Shown here: piece after piece, positions 1 through 7,600 of the stretch | How positions within the stretch are numbered: the stretch's first letter is position 1 | How the letters are laid out: each line of letters opens with the position of its first letter | Assembly (NCBI GenBank): GCA_009780795.1 | Contig: WQZJ01000048.1 | Span: forward strand, 1-8,626 | Direction of reading: 5' to 3' | From: Methanomassiliicoccaceae archaeon | Lineage (GTDB): Archaea; Thermoplasmatota; Thermoplasmata; Methanomassiliicoccales; Methanomethylophilaceae | DNA length: 8,626 bases | Notes under the pieces: model-generated | The model's database searches: none | What the model saw: only the letters and a program-made list of their open reading frames with translations | What the model was told of the DNA's origin: nothing | Made by a program: the position numbers and the translations under genes

Positions 1-1
1 G

Positions 2-694
2 GACACCGGAAGGACGATCACGCTGAACAACGCCGCGAACACCGTGACGCTGAATTACTTCACCGTGGACCTGTTCGTAACATCCGATGACGGAGGTCTG
101 TTCGAATACATGCTGAACGGCGATGGTGCATGGAACGTATTGGATGACACGCTCGTCCTGCTCGAGGGTACCGTACTTCAGATAAGGGCGACACCTGACA
201 TCGAGGGCAGCACGGCATCATGGACATACATGGGGATCATAACCAGGGACATCGAGACGGAGAGCGAGAAACTGCAGATCCAGCTGGTGACGTTATCGGA
301 GCCTATGGAGGTGTCCGTCGAGTTCCATCACGCGACCGAGTCCGATATCGGATTATGGTGGGTCGTCCTGCTCATAGCGGCGCACCTGACGTTCATTATC
401 ATCATGCTGGGGAGATACACGTTCATAACCGGTATCGTCGTGTATAAGGGCAAGGGCGTCGCGGGCGTGAAGGTAAGTTTCACGGTCCGCGGCAAGACGA
501 AGGAACTGGTCACGGACCGCAACGGAAGATATTCCGTCTCGGTGCTGAAAGGTTCCGATGTCGTGATGATATCGGCGGTCATGAGCGGACAGAGCGTGAA
601 AGAGGTACTGAAGGACGGCGAGAAGGTACCGGAAGGCCTTCCGCTTGAACTGAACGTGGGGAAGCACAAGACCGTGATAGACATAATCGAGTAA
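2..694 (+). CDS. C-terminal part of a membrane-anchored surface protein with a carboxypeptidase-regulatory-like domain (5' end outside window)
   Basis: The frame is open from the first bases of the window, so the gene begins upstream; the GTG at 44 is only an internal valine codon. The visible part starts with about 115 residues of threonine-, valine- and aspartate-rich sequence that looks like an extracellular beta domain. One hydrophobic helix follows (about 350-412, GLWWVVLLIAAHLTFIIIML). After it comes a compact domain (about 419-670) with the pattern GxVxxxGxxVxGVxVxFTVxG, TDRNGRYSVSV and a valine-rich end, which resembles the carboxypeptidase regulatory-like (transthyretin-like) beta sandwich. 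The family link is by motif resemblance only. With an outside N-terminus this last domain would face the cytoplasm, which is unusual; if the helix enters from inside, the topology reverses. The gene ends in TAA and a hairpin follows 15 bases later. Function unknown; a surface or adhesin-like role is inferred from the neighbours. Confidence 0.8.
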   Translation, partial: DTGRTITLNNAANTVTLNYFTVDLFVTSDDGGLFEYMLNGDGAWNVLDDTLVLLEGTVLQIRATPDIEGSTASWTYMGIITRDIETESEKLQIQLVTLSEPMEVSVEFHHATESDIGLWWVVLLIAAHLTFIIIMLGRYTFITGIVVYKGKGVAGVKVSFTVRGKTKELVTDRNGRYSVSVLKGSDVVMISAVMSGQSVKEVLKDGEKVPEGLPLELNVGKHKTVIDIIE

Positions 695-709
695 ACGGCC
701 AAACTCAGT

Positions 710-739
710 GACGGCGGAGCAAGCCTCCCCTCCGCCGTC
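710..739 (+). terminator. Hairpin after the upstream surface-protein gene
   Basis: A perfect 10-bp inverted repeat (GACGGCGGAG at 710-719 and CTCCGCCGTC at 730-739) encloses a 10-base loop. A short T run (ATTTT) begins at 741. It sits 15 bases after the stop codon, so it may mark or stabilise the 3' end of the transcript. Archaeal termination depends mostly on T tracts, and this one is short, so the role as a terminator is uncertain. Confidence 0.45.
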
Positions 740-769
740 CATTTTCCCACGGCATCACGACGGTGACCG

Positions 770-776
770 TTAAATC
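770..776 (+). promoter_or_regulatory. Weak TATA-like box for the RNase III gene
   Basis: TTAAATC lies centred about 26 bases before the ATG at 799, the spacing expected for an archaeal TATA box driving a leaderless transcript. No convincing Shine-Dalgarno site precedes the candidate starts at 763, 790 or 799, which fits leaderless initiation. The match is short and in only moderately AT-rich sequence. Confidence 0.3.
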
Positions 777-798
777 GTATACGCACGGTATGGTGGAC

Positions 799-1290
799 AT
801 GACGCACCGCGACAGGGAGAAGAAGATAAGGGAGTTCCTGGCGTCACCGCCGTTCGGCAGATGGAATGTGACCGATCGCGAGATAGAGTTGTTCGATACG
901 GCGCTGACGCATGACAGCTACGCCAACGAGGAGACGTCACGCGGCGGAAGTTCCGGATCGTACGAGAGACTGGAGTTCCTCGGCGATGCGGTAATGGAAC
1001 TGATCGTATGCGAGCACATATTTTCCGACACGGACCTAAGCGAAGGTGCGATGACCGACATGAAAAAAAATATCGTCTGCAACGATAACATAGCTGCACG
1101 CGTCAGGGATGCTATGCGGATGGATGATGTGATACTCGTGGGCGAAGGTCACAAGGATAAGCGCACCGGCAGGAACATGATCGAGGATTGTATGCGTGCG
1201 GACGCATTCGAGGCGGTGCTCGGTGCCGTATACATTTTATATGGAATGGACGAGGCGAAGCGCATCGTATACGAGATATTTATCGATTGA
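799..1290 (+). CDS. rnc: Ribonuclease III catalytic domain protein without dsRNA-binding domain
   Basis: RNase III cuts double-stranded RNA, using four acidic residues that hold magnesium at the active site of a dimer. The family signature is plain: ERLEFLGDAVMEL at 964-1002 and RADAFEAVLGAVY further on. With the 799 start, the catalytic acids are E59, D63, D135 and E138, all four present. An upstream THDSYANE segment matches the usual family start of the domain. The protein stops about 25 residues after the last catalytic acid, so the C-terminal dsRNA-binding domain of ordinary RNase III (about 220-230 residues in bacteria) is absent, as in bacterial Mini-III. I chose ATG 799 because a TATA-like box lies 26 bases upstream; in-frame GTG 763 (175 residues) and ATG 790 are alternatives, and all include the full domain. 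RNase III is uncommon in archaea. A run of eight A at 1063-1070 lies inside the gene. Likely roles are processing of structured or antisense RNA; the target is unknown. Confidence 0.9.
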   Translation: MTHRDREKKIREFLASPPFGRWNVTDREIELFDTALTHDSYANEETSRGGSSGSYERLEFLGDAVMELIVCEHIFSDTDLSEGAMTDMKKNIVCNDNIAARVRDAMRMDDVILVGEGHKDKRTGRNMIEDCMRADAFEAVLGAVYILYGMDEAKRIVYEIFID

Positions 1291-1337
1291 GGCGGAACGT
1301 ACCTCGCGGAACAGCCGGTCACGCCACAACATGACAA

Positions 1338-1361
1338 CTCGCCCGCACGTGCGGAGGCGAG
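1338..1361. other. GC-rich inverted repeat (hairpin) downstream of RNase III
   Basis: CTCGCC at 1338-1343 pairs with GGCGAG at 1356-1361, and inside it the palindrome CGCACGTGCG (1344-1353) can extend the stem, leaving a two-base bulge. It begins 48 bases after the RNase III stop. It could stabilise the transcript end or be a protein-binding site. There is no strong T tract directly after it. Confidence 0.45.
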
Positions 1362-1372
1362 CAGCGGCGCTA

Positions 1373-1384
1373 TCCTATTTAGGA
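1373..1384. promoter_or_regulatory. Perfect 12-base inverted repeat, possible operator
   Basis: TCCTATTTAGGA is TCCTA-TT-TAGGA, a perfect dyad, 30 bases upstream of the TATA box of the BspA-like gene. This is a reasonable position for an activator or other regulator site. A short dyad can also occur by chance and no regulator is visible here. Confidence 0.25.
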
Positions 1385-1413
1385 CGCGTGCGCGACCTTC
1401 TTTCCGTTGCAGG

Positions 1414-1420
1414 TTATATA
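1414..1420 (+). promoter_or_regulatory. TATA box for the BspA-like surface-protein gene
   Basis: TTATATA stands out in GC-rich surroundings. Archaeal transcription would start about 25 bases downstream, near 1440-1445, giving a 5' untranslated leader of about 60-65 bases that ends in the Shine-Dalgarno site at 1491-1496. Confidence 0.55.
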
Positions 1421-1490
1421 GTCCTATCTTGTTATCGTACACGTAGGAGCGCGCCCTCTCCCGCGAGGACGGCTCCCGCCGATAATAAAT

Positions 1491-1496
1491 GGAGGT
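1491..1496 (+). promoter_or_regulatory. Shine-Dalgarno site of the BspA-like gene
   Basis: GGAGGT, complementary to the 3' end of 16S rRNA, ends nine bases before ATG 1506. It fixes that start, in contrast to the RNase III gene, which has no clear site. Confidence 0.85.
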
Positions 1497-1505
1497 TTAC
1501 TTCAA

Positions 1506-4427
1506 ATGAGGAAAGAGAAAGGAGACACGGCTGCGAAAAGAGCTAGTTGGCGTAAGACGACACTCTCGCTATTTGCGGCCGTATTCATGATAACGGCCGT
1601 GGCCGCGTTCGTCCTCTCCTCCGCTCCGGCGGATGATGGCAACGATGCCGCGCTCGGTTCCGGCCCCGGTCACGAATTTTCATTCGTGGGCGTTGACGGC
1701 AATGAGCTTTTGTACAAAGTAAATGGGGCAGATGACGGGGTGATGGTCATAGGGTATGTCTCGTTGGTAAATGAAGACCTGATAATACCCGGAATCGTAG
1801 AGGATGATTCATCTCCTGCGATCGAATATCCTGTCATAGGGGTTGGAGATGATGCATTCATCAACAATCACTTCTTGGAGTCGGTAACCTTTGAGGCACC
1901 TGAGGACATAGAATTGATAGGCGACCAGGCGTTCCACGCATGCGTGAACCTCGCGGTCATTGACCTGTCCGGATGCGTGAACCTTGAAGAGATCGGATTC
2001 AGAGCGTTCAGGGACACTGCCATAGAGGAGATCGACCTCAGCAATACACTGCTGACAAGCATCCCGGCCGAGGCGTTCTGGGGATGCCTGGAACTGAAGG
2101 ATGTGTACCTTAGCCCCAACATCACGGAGCTTGGTACCGGGGCGTTCTTCTACTGCATTGCTCTGGAGAACATAGACCTGAGAATGATCAAGGACCTAGG
2201 AGCCATCGCGTTCTACGGTTGCGAGAGCCTGAAGTCCGTGAATCTCAGCTCCCTTAAGAGCATAGGTCCGGCGGCATTCGGCGGCAACGCAACACACCCT
2301 GTTGCGATAGACACGGCGATACTTCCGTTAGGATTGGACCTGGAGGTCATGGGCGATCTTGACACAATAGACGGCGGAGCGTACGCAGGAGAGTTCACTG
2401 TCAAAGACCGTGACCCTGAGATACTGCTCAACTCGGATGTGAAGTTCTTCGTATCCGGACCGGCCTACATGGTGACCTTCTCGGTCGGTAGCAACGGCAT
2501 AGTGATCTATGAGGTGGACGGCGCACAGTATGTCGCCACAGACGGAGTGATGTTCGTTGCGATCGGTGAGGACGTTACGATAACGCCGATACCGTTCGAA
2601 GGGTATAAGTTCGATTGGGACTCGGGTGTAACCGCTGTTGGCGGTTCCCTGACACTGACAGTTGCCGGCGACATCGATGTGGTCATCGGTGACTTCGCAC
2701 CAGTGGAGTACACCATAACATATGTTGGCGTCGGCGGTGCGACCACTCCCACTAAGACCACGTACACCATAGAGGAAGCCGTCACCTTTGCGACGACACT
2801 GACATGGAGCGGATACATATTCGATGGATGGTTCAATGACGAAGGTCGCACAGTCTCGACCACCGGGATAACCTTGGGCACAACGGGTAACGTGATGGTC
2901 TTCGCGAAGTGGAACCTTGATGTGTACACCCTGGATTACGATCTCCTCGACGGCGGATCGGTAAGCCAGGCGGTCTTCGACAACCTGCCTGACGAATACA
3001 CGATCGAGGACAACTTCCTCTTAGGGATACCGACAAGGGACGGATACACCTTCTTGGGTTGGTACACTAGCTTCGTCTCAGACGTCTATAGCGATCCGAT
3101 CACCGGCATCACGCCCGGAATGTTCGGTAACTTGACGGTCTATGCGGAATGGGAAGTGATCACTTATACCATAACCTATGAGGTCTTCGACACCGCGGCA
3201 AGCCCGGTGGACTTTGACGACCTGCCTGATGAGTACACCATAGAGGATGACATCGTGCTCGGGATACCTGAGAGATACGGATATACATTCGTCGGATGGT
3301 TCTTCGAAGACGACTTCTCAGGCTCGGCCGTACAGGACTTCTTCGCCGGTGACTACTTCGAGGACCTGGTGTTCTACGCGAAGTGGGATATGATCGTATT
3401 TGAGATAGAGTACGATCTCCTCGTGGACGCCGGATCGGCAAGCCAGGCGATCTTCGACAACCTGCCCGATGAGTTCACGGTAGAGGACGATGTCGCCTTC
3501 GGCATACCGGAGAGATTCGGATACGTGTTCGGCGGCTGGTTCTTCGATGATGACCTGCTTGACCCGGCCGGGGACGGTTTCCTCGCAGGAGGGACGAACC
3601 TCGATGACCTGACGCTCTACGCGATGTGGACGATCATCGAGTATGAGATCAACTACGAGAACGTGCCCGCCGATGTGGACACGTCCGACTGGCCCGTGTC
3701 GTACACGGTCGAGGATGCGTCACCCATAGTGCTCCCTGCGGGAGTTGTGGCGAACGGATTCGGCTTCATCCAGTGGTACGAGAAGGACGACCTGACGAGA
3801 GCGATCGTCGCGGACTTCGCGGTCGTCGTTCTGGACCTCGATGACAAGACGTTCGTGGCGGCATGGGAGGTACTTGACGTCAGTGTGTCCATAGTGACAT
3901 CCGGATACAAGGACGCACCCGTGTTCAAGTACTGGATCAGCCCGCTCGAGGATGGCGCTGTGTACAACGGATCCGCGATAATCGGCGTATGGACCGAGAT
4001 ATCGGGCGACCAGGTGATATTGGTTCCGTTCGGAAGCACTCTCATGCTGATGTCCATCTCGGACGGGAAGTATAACTTCTGCTGGGTCAGCGTGGGCTGG
4101 CCCGACGTCCCCGTACCGGACTATCCGAACTGCGGCTGTCTGTGCGCTGATTGTGCACTGGCAGACGATTGCGACGGCTCCGAGTGCGACACGAATTGTG
4201 AGTGCCTGCACTGCATCCCGTTAGAGGTACCTGCGCCCGAGCCCGGTGCGATGATCGTTATCGTGCTGGACAGGGCCGGTCTGACCGAGAGCGGTTTCGA
4301 GCTCGTGATCACCGGTGAATACGAGCACATCGACGGATACTCCTACGCCTACCTCATAGTGGCGCTGGCGGTCATCGGTGTGATCGGGGTCTTCGCTGCG
4401 CTGTCCATCAGCGCCAGGAAGTCGTGA
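1506..4427 (+). CDS. Surface protein with BspA-like leucine-rich repeats, five Listeria-Bacteroides repeats, Cys-rich module and C-terminal anchor
   Basis: This is a 973-residue exported, membrane-anchored protein, probably an adhesin. Domains in order: a basic N-terminus and signal or anchor helix (residues 18-38, ending SSAPA); BspA-type leucine-rich repeats at about 106-261, with the recurring pattern IGxxAFxxCxxLxxVxL; a beta-rich linker; five Listeria-Bacteroides (InlB B-type) repeats of about 78 residues at 401-790, each with a GYxFxGWxx core and ending YAxW-like; a cysteine-rich module with nine cysteines at 876-903 (CGCLCADC to CECLHC); and a C-terminal helix (about 945-967) before a basic tail SARKS. 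There is no LPXTG motif. BspA and InlB-type proteins bind host or bacterial surfaces in other organisms; binding here is inferred. The start is set by GGAGGT nine bases upstream and a TATA box at 1414. A hairpin and T-rich run follow the TGA. The same cysteine pattern recurs in the next gene. Confidence 0.9.
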   Translation: MRKEKGDTAAKRASWRKTTLSLFAAVFMITAVAAFVLSSAPADDGNDAALGSGPGHEFSFVGVDGNELLYKVNGADDGVMVIGYVSLVNEDLIIPGIVEDDSSPAIEYPVIGVGDDAFINNHFLESVTFEAPEDIELIGDQAFHACVNLAVIDLSGCVNLEEIGFRAFRDTAIEEIDLSNTLLTSIPAEAFWGCLELKDVYLSPNITELGTGAFFYCIALENIDLRMIKDLGAIAFYGCESLKSVNLSSLKSIGPAAFGGNATHPVAIDTAILPLGLDLEVMGDLDTIDGGAYAGEFTVKDRDPEILLNSDVKFFVSGPAYMVTFSVGSNGIVIYEVDGAQYVATDGVMFVAIGEDVTITPIPFEGYKFDWDSGVTAVGGSLTLTVAGDIDVVIGDFAPVEYTITYVGVGGATTPTKTTYTIEEAVTFATTLTWSGYIFDGWFNDEGRTVSTTGITLGTTGNVMVFAKWNLDVYTLDYDLLDGGSVSQAVFDNLPDEYTIEDNFLLGIPTRDGYTFLGWYTSFVSDVYSDPITGITPGMFGNLTVYAEWEVITYTITYEVFDTAASPVDFDDLPDEYTIEDDIVLGIPERYGYTFVGWFFEDDFSGSAVQDFFAGDYFEDLVFYAKWDMIVFEIEYDLLVDAGSASQAIFDNLPDEFTVEDDVAFGIPERFGYVFGGWFFDDDLLDPAGDGFLAGGTNLDDLTLYAMWTIIEYEINYENVPADVDTSDWPVSYTVEDASPIVLPAGVVANGFGFIQWYEKDDLTRAIVADFAVVVLDLDDKTFVAAWEVLDVSVSIVTSGYKDAPVFKYWISPLEDGAVYNGSAIIGVWTEISGDQVILVPFGSTLMLMSISDGKYNFCWVSVGWPDVPVPDYPNCGCLCADCALADDCDGSECDTNCECLHCIPLEVPAPEPGAMIVIVLDRAGLTESGFELVITGEYEHIDGYSYAYLIVALAVIGVIGVFAALSISARKS
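2707..3873 (+). repeat. Five in-gene Listeria-Bacteroides repeat units
   Basis: Units start near 2707, 2923, 3162, 3397 and 3640, about 78 codons apart. Each holds a GYxFxGWF/Y core and closes in a tryptophan (FAKWN, YAEWE, YAKWD, YAMWT, VAAWE). Units 2 and 4 share an extra first half (YDLL, SQAxFDNLPDE, and a (T/V)ED turn) and lie exactly 474 bases apart at the YDLL motif. Unit 3 has a related FDDLPDEYTIEDD. The fifth unit is the most degenerate (GFGFIQWYEKDD). This suggests duplication of a two-unit block. Confidence 0.85.
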
Positions 4428-4460
4428 CGTCACTGAAACCAGGAACGTTCGAATAAACAG

Positions 4461-4489
4461 GGGGGTTTCCCCCTCCCTTTCACATTTTA
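4461..4489 (+). terminator. Terminator-like hairpin and T-rich run after the BspA-like gene
   Basis: GGGGG (4461-4465), a TTT loop and CCCCC (4469-4473) form a compact hairpin. T-rich stretches follow at 4478-4480, 4486-4489 and 4491-4494. It begins 33 bases after the TGA, well placed to end that transcript before the strong promoter of the next gene. Confidence 0.6.
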
Positions 4490-4535
4490 ATTTTCGATGC
4501 CATGCGAGGCCCGCATCACCGTCTCCAGATTAAGA

Positions 4536-4563
4536 TATAAAAAATATACTTTTCAATTAAATA
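4536..4563 (+). promoter_or_regulatory. AT-rich promoter of the large repeat adhesin
   Basis: TATAAAAAATATA (4536-4548) is the most AT-rich stretch in the window and a good archaeal TATA element. A second candidate, AATTAAATA, follows at 4554-4562. Expected start points are near 4566-4573 or 4582-4588, so the adhesin mRNA would carry a leader of about 90-110 bases. Confidence 0.55.
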
Positions 4564-4579
4564 ACTCGTACGCAGTTAT

Positions 4580-4654
4580 ATGGCAAAACTCGACATCCGT
4601 TATCGGAAAGGAAGTGATATGGCGTCTCCCGGCGCCGATACCATTGGCGGGTAA
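4580..4654 (+). other. Possible small upstream reading frame in the adhesin leader
   Basis: An ATG at 4580 opens a 24-codon frame to TAA 4652-4654. An in-frame ATG at 4619 would give an 11-residue peptide, MASPGADTIGG. The 4619 start has a GGAAGTGAT stretch (4610-4618) that matches the 16S-complementary sequence GGAGGTGAT at all but one base, better than the site before the adhesin itself. It ends 19 bases before the adhesin start, so a leader peptide or translational coupling is possible. With no homology information it may equally be chance. Confidence 0.25.
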
Positions 4655-4673
4655 AACATCGTAACAGGAGAAG

Positions 4674-7600
4674 ATGATCAAAATGAAATTGAAATTTGCC
4701 GCAGTGCTCGTGGCGGTCACATTGGCCGTGGCCGGCGCTGCGTACTGGTATTTCCTCGCGGACGACGAATACAACGTCACGTTCCTGGAGGGGCCCGAGT
4801 ACACGGTGGACGAAATGATGTACACCGTCCCTGCTGGAGGGACCATAACATTCACGCTGACGGTCACCGAACCGTATAACCCGGAAACGCTGGTCGTGAA
4901 GGCCAACGACAGATTATTAAGCGGCACCCAAACAGGTGATAGGGAGTTCTCGTTCACAGTAAGCAGTGTCGGACGTGATCAGGTGATCACAGTGTCCGCC
5001 GATCCGCTCAATGCGGTGACGTTCAGCAATATGAACGGATTCACGGCTGTCCCGATATACGGATATGTGAAGACCGGGGATATGTTCGCGTTCCTGATCG
5101 AACCCAAGCAGGGATTCGCGGTCCATTCTGGCGTATCATATGAGATGGACGGAACAACAGGCACCCTGACCCCGATTGCGGACGGAAGCTATGAGATAAC
5201 GATCACCGGGGACCTGGTGCTGACCGTGACGGTCAACTTCGTCTGTGGATGCGAATGCGCCGGATGCATCGAGAATGAGATATGCGACGGCTGCGACGTC
5301 GGATGCGAATGCGTCTGCTGCCTTGTCAGGGACTATCTCGCGGCCGGTGACATCGACGGTCTTGTGACAGCGCTCAGTGGCTCGGGACTGGAGAGGATCA
5401 AGGCGGTACCCGGTACGCATGAGATATACGGATTCGTCACCGAGACGTATGACAGCACCGACGGGCTCGTCAGGGACGTGTACGGTGTCGCGGTCATTGT
5501 CGAGGACCAGTACACCATGATCTTCGGTTTCGGTTCTGAGATGGTGATAACGATCGCCGACTCAGGCGAGGTCACCTTCGACGGACAGGCGGACATGATA
5601 TTGGACGGCACGTTCGTTGCGGAGACGATACTGAGAGAGGGTTCATCGTTCACGATGGATGGCGTCACGTTCACCGCAGTTGGCGGTGACGCGGAGTTCG
5701 ACCTCCTCTACGAGTACAGCATGATAATGGACGTCGTCCTTACGAATGACGATGGCGCGCTGCTCATCGAGATAGGCGTCTATGGGACGGAGCTCACCGA
5801 CATCGGTGACGAGTGGAACATGCTCACTCCGTTCTTCGACGGAGAGATGGACATCGCGGACATCCTGAGCCTCATACGCGACCGCCCGAGCGCCGCGGCA
5901 CTCATATCCGGCAGCCACAAGATATACGGTGCGCTGGATGAGTTCGTGAACGCCGGCGGGGAGCTTGAGAGACAGATAAACGGCATCGCTGTGCTCTATG
6001 AACCAGGCGACGGAGCGGATATACCTGCGTACACGCTGGTGTTCTGGCCGTCGTCGTACGTAACGATGACCACGCCGGGAGGATTCCCGCCGGCGGTCGC
6101 GTTCTTCGACGGCGATTCGAAAGTGAGTATAATCGGCACGCTGGTGATGGAAGGTTCCTTCCTTGAGAACGGCTGTTCGATCGAGATCGACGATATAACG
6201 TTCACCGCGGTCGGTGACGTTGAGTTCGACTTCATCTACGTCGACGGCATAATGTCCGTCACGGTGATAAGCGGAATGATGTCCGTTGTGAAGGACACGT
6301 ACGACGAACAGTTCGCCGCCGGAATGACGTGGAGCACCGCAGACCTGCTGTTCGACCCGAACATGGATCCGGCGGAACTCCTCGAGCTGCTGAAGGAAGT
6401 TCTCTTCACGAGGCCCGTGGCCGACGGTACCGACGGACTGCACGTCCTGTACGGTGCGGTCGTTGAGACATTCGATGGCTCCGAGATAGTGAGGAAGATA
6501 GGCGGTGTCGCGATGCTCGTAGACCCGGGCATACCGGGACTTTATGAACCGTACACGATCATATTCGGCCCCGGTTCGTATGTAACCATGACCGCCACGG
6601 TCCTCGGACCGTACCCGGTCGTCGCGTTCGAAGGTGACAGCGCCGATCTGATAATAATCGGCACGCTCGTGTTGAACGGCTCGTCGATGGAGAACGGATT
6701 CTCGTTCACCCTCGACGGCGTGACGTTCACCGCAGTCGGTGACGTTGAGTTCGACCTGATATACGCTGACGGTCTGATGTCCGTTACAGTATTGGTAGGC
6801 TCAATGTCAATAGTGAAGGACACGTACGACGAGTTGTTCGACGCAGTGAGCACATGGAGCACCGCAGACCTTCTGTTCGATGCAGGCATGGACCCGACGG
6901 AGCTTCTTGAACTGCTCAAGGAGGTCCTCTTCACGAGACCTGTCGCAGATGGTACCGACGGACCGCACGTCCTGTACGGCGCAGTGGCAGAGACATTCGA
7001 CGGCTCCGAGATCGTAAGAGTGATAAGCGGTATCGCAGTGATCAGCGATCCCGGTATCGTGGGGCTTTACGAGCCCTATACGATAATATTCGGCCCCGGT
7101 TCCAGCATAACCATGACGACGACGGTCCTCGGACCGTACCCGGTGGTTGCGTTCGAGGGCGGTCATGCGGATCTGATCATAATCGGTACGCTTGTACTGA
7201 ACGGCTCATCGATGGAGGATGACACATCGTTCACCATCGACGGTGTGACGTTCACAGCTGTCGGTGATGTCGAGTTCGATCTGATATACGCTGACGGTCT
7301 GATGTCCGTGACGGTACTCGTCGGCACCTTGTCGATAGTGAAGGACACGTACGACGAGTTGTTCGACGCAGTTAGCACATGGAGCACCGCGGACCTTCTG
7401 TTCGATGCAGGCATGGACGCAGCGGAACTCCTCGAGCTGCTGAAGGACAATCTGGTAGAGAGACTCGCGGCGGCCGGTACCGACGGATTCCATGTCCTGT
7501 ACGGCGCCGTGAAGGAAACATTCGACGGTTCCGAGATCGTAAGGGTCATAAGCGGCATCGCGATCCTCAGCGATCCGGGCATTCCGGGATTGTATGACGC

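Larger units (their letters stand above)
1291..1505. other. Intergenic region between RNase III and BspA-like gene
   Basis: These 215 bases hold no credible gene. They contain a strong hairpin (1338-1361), a perfect 12-base inverted repeat (1373-1384), a TATA box (1414-1420) and the Shine-Dalgarno site of the next gene. Open frames that cross it on either strand have no recognisable product and overlap the real genes. A possible weaker hairpin in the expected 5' untranslated region pairs GGAGC (1446-1450) with GCTCC (1472-1476) and CCTC (1455-1458) with GAGG (1465-1468). Confidence 0.6.

Noticed and set aside
44..46. GTG as the start of the first gene
   Set aside because: The same frame is open to the window edge with protein-like sequence (TITLNNAANTVTLNYF) across this codon, so the gene starts further upstream.
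328..807. Minus-strand frames opposite the first gene and the hairpin
   Set aside because: They overlap the membrane-helix coding region and a terminator-like hairpin; their products are low-complexity and unrecognised.
1196..1546. Plus-strand frame of 116 codons across the RNase III end and the BspA-like start
   Set aside because: It overlaps two well supported genes in another frame, crosses the TATA box and Shine-Dalgarno site, and its product is arginine/serine-rich noise.
4600..4655. Riboswitch or structured RNA in the adhesin leader
   Set aside because: Only short GC-rich pairings such as CGCC with GGCG are seen; no known riboswitch core motif is visible.
5643..6443. Minus-strand open frame of 266 codons
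   Set aside because: Antisense shadow of adhesin units 1 to 3, with no start context and no recognisable product.
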